A DNA stretch of 64,000 nucleotides from Labia minor (GCA_963082975.1 OY720345.1:80569034-80633033), one strand, 5' to 3'. Counted from the stretch's first letter, positions 1 to 9,290 are shown. Translations and numbers: made by a program. The notes: generated by a model from the sequence alone, not told the origin.

Positions 1-259
1 ATTCATTCTATTAATATCTTTATATATTAAATATTGAATAAATGTTAAATTTTATACTAAACATTTAAAGGAAATATTTAAAAATTTAAAATATAGTCAT
101 ACGATATTTACAGATTAAGAGTAAATATGGAAAAAAAAATCTGATAGCCAATGAGAAATAAGCACGTGACCTAATACTTCTCCCTATTGGGTATAAATTA
201 GAGGTTCATGACAAAACTGTCATGGTACAGATAGTCTTTAAAAAATAATTTTTTAATAT

Positions 260-263
260 ATAT
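260..263. repeat. Target-site duplication ATAT, left of LTR element
   Basis: ATAT at 260-263 is repeated at 4682-4685. Removing one copy and the element restores the unit sequence TTAATATATATTCAATT seen in all other units. Four base pairs suits a Ty3/gypsy-type integrase. Confidence 0.85.
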
Positions 264-1061
264 TGTAAGGGGGGATGGCCCACAGTGGATGCCAACAGGC
301 CCCTTACAAGGAGGAGGGAAGAAGGGGGAGAGAAGGGAGGGAAAATGTGATAGAAGAGAGAAGAGGGGAAATGGGAGAGGGAAAAATGGATCTTATGTGG
401 AGAGGGAAAAAAGGAGTTTAAGGTCTCCACAGGTAAACAGGTGGATATCTTCTTGAAGGGGGAAAATATTACCCGCAGCTGCAGAGAACAAACTACCTTT
501 CCTCCAATGGTCCAGCAGAGATGAGATTACTTGGGCGCCATGCTATACTCAGGGGTAAAGCAGATTTAATGAGACTGGTCAATAAGGATGTAGTTTAAGT
601 TAAATTGAAAAACGGTTGTTTAAAAGAAAATGTATAATTATAAGAAATATTATATTACTTCTCCACCATGGGAGTCAAAGAAAATGTATAATTATAAGAA
701 ATATTATATTACTTCTCCACCATGGGAGTCACAAAGGATCCATCCAACATGGAGGATCATCAAAACACGTCTTTACATAAAGAACGCTGTAATCATACTA
801 TAATATAATTTCTCCACCATGGGAGTCACAAAAGATCCATCCAGCATGGAGGATCATCAAAACACGTCTTTATGTAAAGAACGTGGAGACAAGATAACAT
901 GTCTTTACACAAAGAACGCTGGTAACCGACTGACTATATAATGCCAAGTCACCAACCGCGCTGAGTGCAGTGGGAAACCCTTAGACGTTGCCATTCAGTC
1001 GTGCAACAGCGCCTGGGGTGACTTTGTCATATTTATATTTAATAAATATACATCCGTTACA
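264..1061 (-). repeat. 3' LTR (798 bp)
   Basis: Direct repeat of 3892-4681, starting TGTAAGGGG and ending CCGTTACA on the + strand. It is 3' in element orientation because the polypurine tract abuts it at 1062. It contains internal duplications at about 628-890: two copies of a segment starting AAAATGTATAATTATAAG, and a segment with CTCCACCATGGGAGTCA followed by GATCCATCCA and CACGTCTTTA repeated with variation. Differences from the other LTR include GAGGGGAAATG versus GAGGGAAAATG, CATGCTATAC versus CATGATATAC, AACATGTC versus AACACGTC and an extra 8 bp near 675. Confidence 0.95.
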
Positions 1062-1073
1062 TCCTCCCCCTCT
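1062..1073 (-). other. Polypurine tract of LTR element
   Basis: On the minus strand AGAGGGGGAGGA lies directly before the TGTAAC end of the LTR. This is where plus-strand DNA priming occurs in LTR retroelements, and it fixes the minus-strand orientation together with the primer-binding site. Confidence 0.88.
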
Positions 1074-1144
1074 GACTCCTGAAGAAGTCCCAACGAAGGA
1101 GTCAGAAAAAGAGAAAAGCGAAAAACAATATTTAATAATACAAA

Positions 1145-1460
1145 AAAAAAAATAATTCATAAAGATTAAAGAAAAAGATATAATAATCTTAATACTTAAC
1201 TAGAAAAATTGAAAATATTCACAAAAATTTAAGAAAAACACATAATAATCTTAATACTTAATTAAACAATTAATAATATAAAAAAAAGTTCACAAAAATC
1301 AAAGAAAAATATACAATAATCTTAATAATTAATTAAACAATTAATAATATAAAAAAGTTCACAAAAATCAAAGAAAAATATACAATAATCTTAATAATTA
1401 ATTAAACAATTAATAATATAAAAAAGTTCACAAAAATCAAAGAAAAATATACAATAATCT
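1145..1460. repeat. 69-bp tandem repeats between ORF and polypurine tract
   Basis: About four to five AT-rich copies containing GTTCACAAAAATCAAAG and CAATAATCTTAATAATTAA. The GTTCACAAAA motif recurs at 1288, 1357 and 1426, a 69-bp period, with more diverged copies toward 1145. In element orientation this is the 3' untranslated region. No other feature is seen there. Confidence 0.85.
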
Positions 1461-1466
1461 TAATAA

Positions 1467-3422
1467 TTAATTAGAGTCACCCTTTCGAGGTCGACCTCTC
1501 TTTTTAATTGTTCTAATTGGGTTTATATTATCTAAACGACATGGGGTCAACATAGAAGTATGATAGGTACCTAAAGGGGTATTAGGATCATCTAGTGCTG
1601 CCACAGTGTATGATACGGGAGAAACAATTTTTATTATTTTATAGGGCCCATCTCTCTTAGGAGCAAATTTGGCAGTGATGCCTTTTTTCTTATCACTCAA
1701 ATAATGAGTATTAACCCATACTTTGTCATTTAATTTATAAATAGGACCTTGTTGGTGTTTTTTATCATTGTAATTCTTATTTTTTAATTGCTTAGATTCG
1801 ATTCTTTCATTTATAAATTTCAAATTATTTGCGAATCTCTTTAGATAAGGGGTGATTTCTGGGACGAAGTTGTCATAGTAAATCACCTGTCCATTTATGT
1901 GCTCACCAAAAGGTGTAGGCTCTCCCCCTGCAGTAAAGATATTATTGCATTCGTTCAATAATGGATTCGATTTCTGCTTTTGAGAGACGTTTAACATTTT
2001 GTTAGTAATTAAAATATTCGATAAATAATGAATTTTATGAGGTTCAGAGGTGAAAAGGGGTTCCTCTTTCTCAAAGGGGTATTTTAATTTCATTCTATTA
2101 TTAAAATACCATTGGTTTGAACAAAGATCAATAATTAATCTTGCTTGTTTTAAAAAATCATTTCCCAATAAGGTTCTGGGGATTTTTTGATTTTGAAAAA
2201 ACATCAGCCTGGTGGGCACTATTTTATTTTTAATATTTATAGGTAATTCAATTAAATCTACTTGATGCTCTTGGCTAGAGCCATCAGCTAAACTAATAGT
2301 TACTGATTTATTATAAAATGTAACATTTTTATTTTTTAAAATATTATATAATTTTTCACTCCCTATGGAATGAGAGGCACCAGAGTCAGCACATGCCGTA
2401 CCCGTGGCATCGCCTATTTGAATGGGGAGGAGAGGGAGAAATCCTGTTTGTTCATTTGAAGATATTTTAATAGTATTAGTAAAATTAAAAGTAGGATCTA
2501 CTTTATTAGTTTTTAATTGGGGATTGCAATCAGTGCATTTGGGCTTAATAGTACCTATTTTGCCACATCCATAACATTTTTTTACATTTTTAAAAGGTTT
2601 CTCCATAGAAACGGTATCAGTGCCAAGGGGGGCTACTTTATTTACAATTTTGCCATCCGTATTTCGGAGGTTGTCATAATTTTCAAGTTTTTTTATTAAT
2701 TCAAGAGGCTTATTTAATGTTTCCCATTCATCTAAAAAGTGCTCACGACATTGTGATGACACGTGAGTTTTTAATTGATTTGTAATAATTAAATCCTTTA
2801 ATGCCTCGAAGTTATTGATATTCAATTCCTTTATCCATGATTCAAAATGAACCAATAAGCTATGATAGAAATCAGTCCACGTGTGACTGGGACATTTTTT
2901 ACTGTTGTAAAATAATTGACGCATCTTTTCTTTAGTGATTTTAAATCTTTGCATCAAAAGGGTTTTAATATAATTAAAATCCATTAAATTTTTATCCGAT
3001 TCTCTATATAACAACCTTACTAGGTCTAAAGGGAGGGTTGTAGATAAATAAGATACCCAATTTTCTTGAGGTATTTTAAAAAAATTCATCTGTCTTTCAA
3101 AGACCATTAAGTATGAATTAATATCATCATTTTTATTAAGTTTTGGGAGGCGATTGGCTAAATCTATTTGGGGAAAGGGGGCTCCTACAGGTGGAGGGTT
3201 GTGATGAGGTGAGTTAAGTCTAATTTTTTCTAACTCTAGCCTTTCAACTCTCTGTTCTACAATAGAATTGAGGATACCCTGAGCTATCTCATCATCAAAA
3301 TCATCATGTGCTAATATAGCATCTTTAATTTGAATAATTTTCATTGAATTATTAATTTCAATGCCCAATTCATCAGCCAAAACTATTAAATCCTCCTTAC
3401 GTGCTCTAGTGAGGAAAGCCAT
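1467..3422 (-). CDS. Gag-protease fused to integrase C-terminus (deleted Pol), 651 aa
   Basis: A single intact frame of an LTR retrotransposon polyprotein. Residues 1-70 are a charged N-terminal Gag segment starting MAFLTRARKEDL; about 90-255 form an alpha-helical capsid-like region; 283-299 is a zinc-binding cluster CX2CX9CX2C that lacks the usual knuckle histidine. A retropepsin follows with active site DSGAS at 346-350 and the LLGNDFL motif at 418-424. Residues about 485-510 look like the linker that normally leads into reverse transcriptase, but from about 515 the protein continues as an integrase tail: YNDKKHQQGP, a GPY-type motif at 592-594, and a basic AT-hook-like end RGRPRK at 642-647. 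The whole RT, RNase H and integrase core are missing, yet the frame stays open, so this is a deletion derivative that still could make Gag and protease. The start at 3422 fits family N-termini. The domain calls come from motifs only. Confidence 0.88.
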   Translation of the reverse strand: MAFLTRARKEDLIVLADELGIEINNSMKIIQIKDAILAHDDFDDEIAQGILNSIVEQRVERLELEKIRLNSPHHNPPPVGAPFPQIDLANRLPKLNKNDDINSYLMVFERQMNFFKIPQENWVSYLSTTLPLDLVRLLYRESDKNLMDFNYIKTLLMQRFKITKEKMRQLFYNSKKCPSHTWTDFYHSLLVHFESWIKELNINNFEALKDLIITNQLKTHVSSQCREHFLDEWETLNKPLELIKKLENYDNLRNTDGKIVNKVAPLGTDTVSMEKPFKNVKKCYGCGKIGTIKPKCTDCNPQLKTNKVDPTFNFTNTIKISSNEQTGFLPLLPIQIGDATGTACADSGASHSIGSEKLYNILKNKNVTFYNKSVTISLADGSSQEHQVDLIELPINIKNKIVPTRLMFFQNQKIPRTLLGNDFLKQARLIIDLCSNQWYFNNRMKLKYPFEKEEPLFTSEPHKIHYLSNILITNKMLNVSQKQKSNPLLNECNNIFTAGGEPTPFGEHINGQVIYYDNFVPEITPYLKRFANNLKFINERIESKQLKNKNYNDKKHQQGPIYKLNDKVWVNTHYLSDKKKGITAKFAPKRDGPYKIIKIVSPVSYTVAALDDPNTPLGTYHTSMLTPCRLDNINPIRTIKKRGRPRKGDSN

Positions 3423-3870
3423 TTCTTAACAATAAATTATATACCACAATATACTACTAATTATAATAATTAATTAATTGTATGTAAAAAAACTATAATA
3501 TAAAAATAAAAATATATAAATTGAATATTAAATTAAATATAAATCCTAATAACTAAATAATAAATAAATACAATGAAAGTAAAAATAAAAAATAATAATA
3601 ATAATAATACAATATTAATGTAACTGAGAAAAAGAGAAAAAAAAATTCAATTCTCAAACAAAGTATAAATAATAGAAAGAAAAAATTTTTTTTTTTTTGA
3701 AAATAAAAAAAAAATCATAGGTTTTAAAACCAAAAGGAGAAAAAAAAAATATATAAATGTACTTAAGTGTGGTTGTTCCTTAGGGCGAGTGTCACCATAT
3801 GGTTGATTAATATTCACAAATTATTTGCACTAATATCACTTATTGCCTTCACAGGGGTGGGGAAAACAGA
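3423..3870 (-). other. 5' leader of LTR element, no gene
   Basis: AT-rich stretch between the primer-binding site and the Gag start codon, with poly-A/T runs and an AATAATAATA stretch near 3590-3610. It would hold the packaging signal if present, but I see no recognisable structure. Confidence 0.6.
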
Positions 3871-3888
3871 GCCCCACGTTGGGCGCCA
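3871..3888 (-). other. Primer-binding site, tRNA-Lys type
   Basis: The minus strand reads TGGCGCCCAACGTGGGGC three bases after the 5' LTR. This is the primer-binding sequence known for tRNA-Lys(1,2)-primed retroelements, complementary to the tRNA 3' end including CCA. It identifies 3892-4681 as the 5' LTR. Confidence 0.9.
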
Positions 3889-3891
3889 ATT

Positions 3892-4681
3892 TGTAAGGGG
3901 GGATGGCCCACAGTGGATGCCAACAGGCCCCTTACAAGGAGGAGGGAAGAAGGGGGAGAGAAGGGAGGGAAAATGTGATAGAAGAGAGAAGAGGGAAAAT
4001 GGGAGAGGGAAAAATGGATCTTATGTGGAGAGGGAAAAAAGGAGTTTAAGGTCTCCACAGGTAAACAGGTGGATATCTTCTTGAAGGGGGAAAATATTAC
4101 CCGCAGCTGCAGAGAACAAACTACCTTTCCTCCAATGGTCCAGCAGAGATGAGATTACTTGGGCGCCATGATATACTCAGGGGTAAAGCAGATTTAATGA
4201 GACTGGTCAATAAGGATGTAGTTTAAGTTAAATTGAAAAACGGTTGTTTAAAAGAAAATGTATAATTATAAGAAATATTATATTACTTCTCCACCATGGG
4301 AAAATGTATAATTATAAGAAATATTATATTACTTCTCCACCATGGGAGTCACAAAGGATCCATCCAACATGGAGGATCATCAAAACACGTCTTTACATAA
4401 AGAACGCTGTAATCATACTATAATATAATTTCTCCACCATGGGAGTCACAAAAGATCCATCCAGCATGGAGGATCATCAAAACACGTCTTTATGTAAAGA
4501 ACGTGGAGACAAGATAACACGTCTTTACACAAAGAACGCTGGTAACCGACTGACTATATAATGCCAAGTCACCAACCGCGCTGAGTGCAGTGGGAAACCC
4601 TTAGACGTTGCCATTCAGTCGTGCAACAGCGCCTGGGGTGACTTTGTCATATTTATATTTAATAAATATACATCCGTTACA
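3892..4681 (-). repeat. 5' LTR (790 bp)
   Basis: Direct repeat of 264-1061, 8 bp shorter because one short segment after CCACCATGGGA is missing near 4300. A TATATAAT motif at 4555-4562 could be part of the promoter, but it is nearly symmetric and does not settle direction by itself. On the + strand AATAAATA lies near the LTR end, which I treat as chance. Confidence 0.94.
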
Positions 4682-4685
4682 ATAT
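4682..4685. repeat. Target-site duplication ATAT, right of LTR element
   Basis: Second copy of the 4-bp duplication (first at 260-263). Unit sequence resumes directly with TCAATTAAATACTG. Confidence 0.85.
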
Positions 4686-5883
4686 TCAATTAAATACTGA
4701 AAGAGATATTCGTATTAATATATATCTAATATAGCTATATATATTTTAAATGAAATAGTTTCTCTAATTTTATCAAGTATTATATATAAAAAATTTTTCA
4801 AAAAAGCAAATTTATTCTATTATAAAAAAAATCTATTCAGATGAGCTGCGAAATCAATGTATATTTATATATAGATAAAAAATAATTTCTGTTATTTGTT
4901 TTCTATATTTTTATTTATGTTTAAGTAAATAAAAAAAATATCTTTATAATATAGAATATGGATCCTTAAAATCAATGAATATTTGCAAATTAATAAGGAT
5001 TTTATATTATAATATATATAAAATTAAAAATAATAATAAAAATATCCAAATTTCATTTAAGGTGAGTCTAAATATGTAGTTCGGTTCTTTAGCAAATTTA
5101 TGATAAATTATAGTTCAATTTCAAGAATATTTAGGTTTGTCAATTTTTAATTTCATTTCAAATTCAACATATATATAAATATATTCATATAAAGTATATT
5201 TAAAAATTAAAAAAAAGCTTTTAAAATTTTTATAAAAAATATTGATATGTTTGGTTGCATATAAGCCAGGCGTTTCTTCAAATGAAATTTAATCTTAAAA
5301 AATTAGTTAAATTAATTTTTTTTAACCTGGTAATCATTCTTACCGAAAATTAAAAATAAACAAATTTAGCATGATTTTGATATTAAAATAGAAAAAATAT
5401 ATTATATTAGTTTTGTTAATATCTTGACTGAAACATTTCATTAATAGTATTCATTTTGAAATTATTTATCCACTATCTTCACAATTTACATTCAATAAAA
5501 TTGAAATAATTTTCTCATTAATATAAATATGTTGATTTTGATACTAAAATTTAAATTAATATTTATGTTCTATAGAATTAAATCCACTTTAATAATTAAT
5601 AAAAATTAATGAAGAAAAAATTCGTATAAATTATAAATAAAGTGAAATTTTTTTGTTTATCTATTTGAAATTCAAATTAACATTCTAATAATTAATGAAA
5701 TTTATTAAAATTTAAAAAATACAAAAAAAAAATAAATGAAAAAAAATATTCCCTATTTTACTATTAAATTTAATAATAAAATATTTTTTTTTTAAATTTC
5801 ATATTATATTTATTGAAAAAAAAAAAATATTTATCTTAATATATACACATCATTGATTGTTAAAATTTTATGTCAAAATTTAA

Positions 5884-7522
5884 GGTCCCAAAAGCAATGA
5901 GAGATTGTGGCCGCACGGGTAAATCGGCTAGCAGATTAGCTCGTGTTGGAGATACCCCGGCGTGTAGTCGGGCCTCGGTTTGTGCCTGGGCAACTTCTCT
6001 AATTTTTTTCATTTTTTCAGTATATGATTAAAAAATAACTACTCCTTAAATATTTAAATTCATTCTATTAATATCTTTATATATTAAATATTGAATAAAT
6101 GTTAAATTTTATACTAAACATTTAAAGGAAATATTTAAAAATTTAAAATATAGTCATACGATATTTACAGATTAAGAGTAAATATGGAAAAAAAATCTGA
6201 TATCCAATGAGAAATAAGCACGTGACCTAATACTTCTCCCTATTGGGTATAAATTAGAGGTTCATGACAAAACTGTCATGGTACAGATAGTATTTAAAAA
6301 ATAATTTTTTAATATATATTCAATTAAATACTGAAAGAGATATTCGTATTAATATATATCTAATATAGCTATATATATTTTAAATGAAATAGTTTCTCTA
6401 ATTTTATCAAGTATTATATATAAAAAATTTTTCAAAAAAGCAAATTTATTCTATTATAAAAAAAATCTATTCAGATGAGCTGCGAAATCAATGTATATTT
6501 ATATATAGATAAAAAATAATTTCTGTTATTTGTTTTCTATATTTTTATTTATGTTTAAGTAAATAAAAAAAATATCTTTATAATATAGAATATGGATCCT
6601 TAAAATCAATGAATATTTGCAAATTAATAAGGATTTTATATTATAATATATATAAAATTAAAAATAATAATAAAAATATCCAAATTTCATTTAAGGTGAG
6701 TCTAAATATGTAGTTCGGTTCTTTAGCAAATTTATGATAAATTATAGTTCAATTTCAAGAATATTTAGGTTTGTCAATTTTTAATTTCATTTCAAATTCA
6801 ACATATATATAAATATATTCATATAAAGTATATTTAAAAATTAAAAAAAAGCTTTTAAAATTTTTATAAAAAATATTGATATGTTTGGTTGCATATAAGC
6901 CAGGCGTTTCTTCAAATGAAATTTAATCTTAAAAAATTAGTTAAATTAATTTTTTTTAACCTGGTTATCATTCTTACCGAAAATTAAAAATAAACAAATT
7001 TAGCATGATTTTGATATTAAAATAGAAAAAATATATTATATTAGTTTTGTTAATATCTTGACTGAAACATTTCATTAATAGTATTCATTTTGAAATTATT
7101 TATCCACTATCTTCACAATTTACACACATTCAATAAAATTGAAATAATTTTCTCATTAATATAAATATGTTGATTGTGATAGTAAAATTTAAATTAATAT
7201 TTATCTTCTATAGAATTAAATCCACTTTAATAATTAATAAAAATTAATGAAGAGAAAATTCGTATAAATTATAAATAAAGTGAAATTTTTTTGTTTATCT
7301 ATTTGAAATTCAAATTAACATTCTAATTATTAATGAAATTTATTAAAATTTAAAAAATACAAAAAAAAAAATAAATGAAAAAAAATATTCCCTATTTTAC
7401 TATTAAATTTAATAATAAAATATTTTTTTTTTAAATTTCATATTATATTTATTGAAAAAAAAAAAATATTTATCTTAATATATACACATCATTGATTGTT
7501 AAATTTTTATGTCAAAATTTAA
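5884..7522 (+). repeat. Array unit U1 (1639 bp, A type)
   Basis: A-type markers: TTTACACACATTC, GATTGTGATAGT, TTATCTTC. Private changes: GATATCC for GATAGCC just before AATGAG, AGTATTT for AGTCTTT after the hairpin, and CCTGGTTATC, shared with U7. Confidence 0.97.
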
Positions 7523-7841
7523 GGTCCCAAAAGCAATGAGAGATTGTGGCCGCACGGGTAAATCGGCTAGCAGATTAGCTCGTGTTGGAGATACCCTGCG
7601 TGTAGTCGGGCCTCGGTTTGTGCCTGGGCAACTTCTCTAATTTTTTTCATTTTTTCAGTATATGATTAAAAAAATAACTACTCCTTAAATATTTAAATTC
7701 ATTCTATTAATATCTTTATATATTAAATATTGAATAAATGTTAAATTTTATACTAAACATTTAAAGGAAATATTTAAAAATTTAAAATATAGTCATACGA
7801 TATTTACAGATTAAGAGTAAATATGGAAAAAAAATCTGATA

Positions 7842-7863
7842 GCCAATGAGAAATAAGCACGTG
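7842..7863 (+). promoter_or_regulatory. CCAAT box and E-box upstream of TATA (repeated in every unit)
   Basis: GCCAAT at 7842 and the palindromic E-box CACGTG at 7858-7863 lie 45-29 bp before the TATA element. An inverted CCAAT (ATTGG) directly precedes the TATA box. These are binding motifs of NF-Y and bHLH-type factors by consensus only. The motifs recur at the same place in the other units and stay intact despite nearby homopolymer changes. Confidence 0.5.
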
Positions 7864-7886
7864 ACCTAATACTTCTCCCTATTGGG

Positions 7887-7919
7887 TATAAATTAGAGGT
7901 TCATGACAAAACTGTCATG
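7887..7919 (+). promoter_or_regulatory. TATA box, initiator and start-site hairpin (repeated in every unit)
   Basis: TATAAAT at 7887-7893 in GGGTATAAATTAGAGG is followed by CATGACA-AAAC-TGTCATG (7902-7919), a perfect 7-bp inverted repeat with a 4-base loop. The A of a TCA initiator at 7917 is exactly 30 bp after the first T of the TATA box, the spacing known for RNA polymerase II core promoters. The module sits near +364 to +396 from each unit start; in U0 the TATA is at 192 and in U1 at 6248. U6, U9 and U10 carry GAGGTGCATGAC instead of GAGGTTCATGAC. No protein follows, so any product would be non-coding. Confidence 0.5.
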
Positions 7920-8330
7920 GTACAGATAGTCTTTAAAAAATAATTTTTTAATATATATTCAATTAAATACTGAAAGAGATATTCGTATTAATATATATCT
8001 AATATAGCTATATATATTTTAAATGAAATAGTTTCTCTAATTTTATCAAGTATTATATATAAAAAATTTTTCAAAAAAGCAAATTTATTCTATTATAAAA
8101 AAAATCTATTCAGATGAGCTGCGAAATCAATGTATATTTATATATAGAAAAAAAAAATTTCTGTTATTTGTTTTCTATATTTTTATTTATGTTTAAGTAA
8201 ATAAAAAAAATATCTTTATAATATAGAATATGGATCCTTAAAATCAATGAATATTTGCAAATTAATAAGGATTTTATATTATAATATATATAAAATTAAA
8301 AATAATAATAAAAATATCCAAATTTCATTT

Positions 8331-8339
8331 AAGGTGAGT
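8331..8339 (+). other. Consensus splice-donor-like site AAG/GTGAGT (every unit)
   Basis: CATTTAAGGTGAGTCTAAAT matches the eukaryotic 5' splice consensus, 417 nt after the predicted start site. The nearest downstream acceptor-like site is at 9290, giving a potential 957-nt intron with the GC-rich block near its 3' end. Pattern only; no transcript evidence. Confidence 0.4.
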
Positions 8340-9153
8340 CTAAATATGTAGTTCGGTTCTTTAGCAAATTTATGATAAATTATAGTTCAATTTCAAGAAT
8401 ATTTAGGTTTATCAATTTTTAATTTCATTTCAAATTCAACATATATATAAATATATTCATATAAAGTATATTTAAAAATTAAAAAAAAGCTTTTAAAATT
8501 TTTATAAAAAATATTGATATGTTTGGTTGCATATAAGCCAGGCGTTTCTTCAAATGAAATTTAATCTTAAAAAATTAGTTAAATTAATTTTTTTTAACAG
8601 GTAATCATTCTTACCGAAAATTAAAAATAAACAAATTTAGCATGATTTTGATATTAAAATAGAAAAAATATATTATATTAGTTTTGTTAATATCTTGACT
8701 GAAACATTTCATTAATAGTATTCATTTTGAAATTATTTATCCACTATCTTCACAATTTACATTCAATAAAATTGAAATAATTTTCTCATTAATATAAATA
8801 TGTTGATTTTGATACTAAAATTTAAATTAATATTTATGTTCTATAGAATTAAATCCACTTTAATAATTAATAAAAATTAATGAAGAAAAAATTCGTATAA
8901 ATTATAAATAAAGTGAAATTTTTTTGTTTATCTATTTGAAATTCAAATTAACATTCTAATAATTAATGAAATTTATTAAAATTTAAAAAATACAAAAAAA
9001 AAATAAATGAAAAAAAATATTCCATATTTTACTATTAAATTTAATAATAAAATATTTTTTTTTTAAATTTCATATTATATTTATTGAAAAAAAAAAATAT
9101 TTATCTTAATATATACACATCATTGATTGTTAAATTTTTATGTCAAAATTTAA

Positions 9154-9279
9154 GGTCCCAAAAGCAATGAGAGATTGTGGCCGCACGGGTAAATCGGCTA
9201 GCAGATTAGCTCGTGTTGGAGATACCCCGGCGTGTAGTCGGGCCTCGGTTTGTGCCTGGGCAACTTCTCTAATTTTTTT
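9154..9279 (+). ncRNA. GC-rich 116-nt block plus T7 run; possible Pol III RNA (5S-like), repeated in every unit
   Basis: This is the only GC-rich stretch of the unit and is nearly invariant in all copies, always starting at the unit start. From +25 it contains, in order, GTGGCCGCAC, ATCGG, CTCGT, and GTCGGGCCTCGGTTTGTGCC followed by TGGGC. Compared from memory with 5S rRNA, these resemble the 5' GGCC-AC segment, the ATCGG/CTCGT loop segment and the GTCGGGC-GGTTAGTAC-TTGG internal-control region, in the right order and near-right spacing, with about 10 extra bases before CTCGT. A T7 run (9273-9279) could terminate Pol III. The alternative is a tRNA-like promoter: TTAGCTCGTGTTGG as box A and GGTTTGTGCC as a weak box B 40 nt later. 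It could also be neither. The variants ACCCTGCG (U2), a one-base deletion TCGGTAGC (U5) and ACCTTGG (U12, U18, U30) occur. Confidence 0.35.
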
Positions 9280-9290
9280 CATTTTTTCAG
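9268..9290 (+). other. Splice-acceptor-like tract (every unit)
   Basis: TCTCTAAT (branch-point-like), then T-rich sequence ending CATTTTTTCAG at 9290. It matches a 3' splice consensus and lies at +115 to +137 of each unit. The same T run could instead be a Pol III terminator for the preceding GC-rich block; the two readings compete. Confidence 0.35.

Larger units (their letters stand above)
264..4681 (-). mobile_element. Ty3/gypsy-like LTR retrotransposon, internally deleted
   Basis: A complete 4,418-bp LTR element inserted in unit U0. Read on the minus strand the order is 5' LTR (4681-3892), primer-binding site (3888-3871), AT-rich leader, one reading frame for Gag-protease-integrase tail (3422-1467), a 69-bp repeat tract, polypurine tract (1073-1062) and 3' LTR (1061-264). 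Ends are TGTAAC and CTTACA, with a 4-bp ATAT duplication. The protein lacks reverse transcriptase, RNase H and the integrase core, so the copy cannot move alone, but Gag, primer site, polypurine tract and LTRs are all present and could be served by a full-length relative. The LTRs differ by only about four substitutions and one short indel, so insertion is recent. Confidence 0.93.
1..5883 (+). repeat. Array unit U0 (5' truncated by window, split by LTR element)
   Basis: Base 1 corresponds to base 6058 of U1. The body is interrupted at 264-4681 by the LTR retrotransposon, 42 bp after the predicted start site at 222. It is a B-type unit: short TTTACATTC form, GATTTTGATACT, TTATGTTC. Confidence 0.95.
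7523..9153 (+). repeat. Array unit U2 (1631 bp, B type)
   Basis: B-type markers: TTTACATTC, GATTTTGATACT, TTATGTTC. AACAGGTAATC replaces AACCTGGTAATC, shared with U3. Its GC-rich block reads ACCCTGCG, one base shorter than the usual ACCCCGGCG. It is used as the reference unit for the promoter-like and donor-like entries below. Confidence 0.97.

Noticed and set aside
206-430. 74-codon minus-strand frame at the left LTR, and its relative at 3849-4058
   Set aside because: Both lie in the LTR repeat, have low-complexity Phe/Ser/Pro composition and cross the element border; no domain.
2517-2699. 60-codon + strand frame
   Set aside because: Antisense shadow of the Gag-protease frame.
3767-4084. 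105-codon + strand frame
   Set aside because: Spans the leader, primer-binding site and LTR in the wrong orientation; composition follows the purine-rich LTR.
4555-4681. Plus-strand orientation of the LTR element from TATATAAT and AATAAA near the LTR end
   Set aside because: Primer-binding site, polypurine tract and reading frame all agree on the minus strand; the AT motifs are common by chance here.
9210-9234. CENP-B box in the GC-rich block (CTCGTGTTGGAGATACCCCGG)
   Set aside because: It looks similar at first sight, but the spacing of the required TTCG....A..CGGG positions does not fit.
9154-9269. C/D or H/ACA snoRNA in the GC-rich block
   Set aside because: No paired C and D boxes, no ACA at the expected distance from the end.
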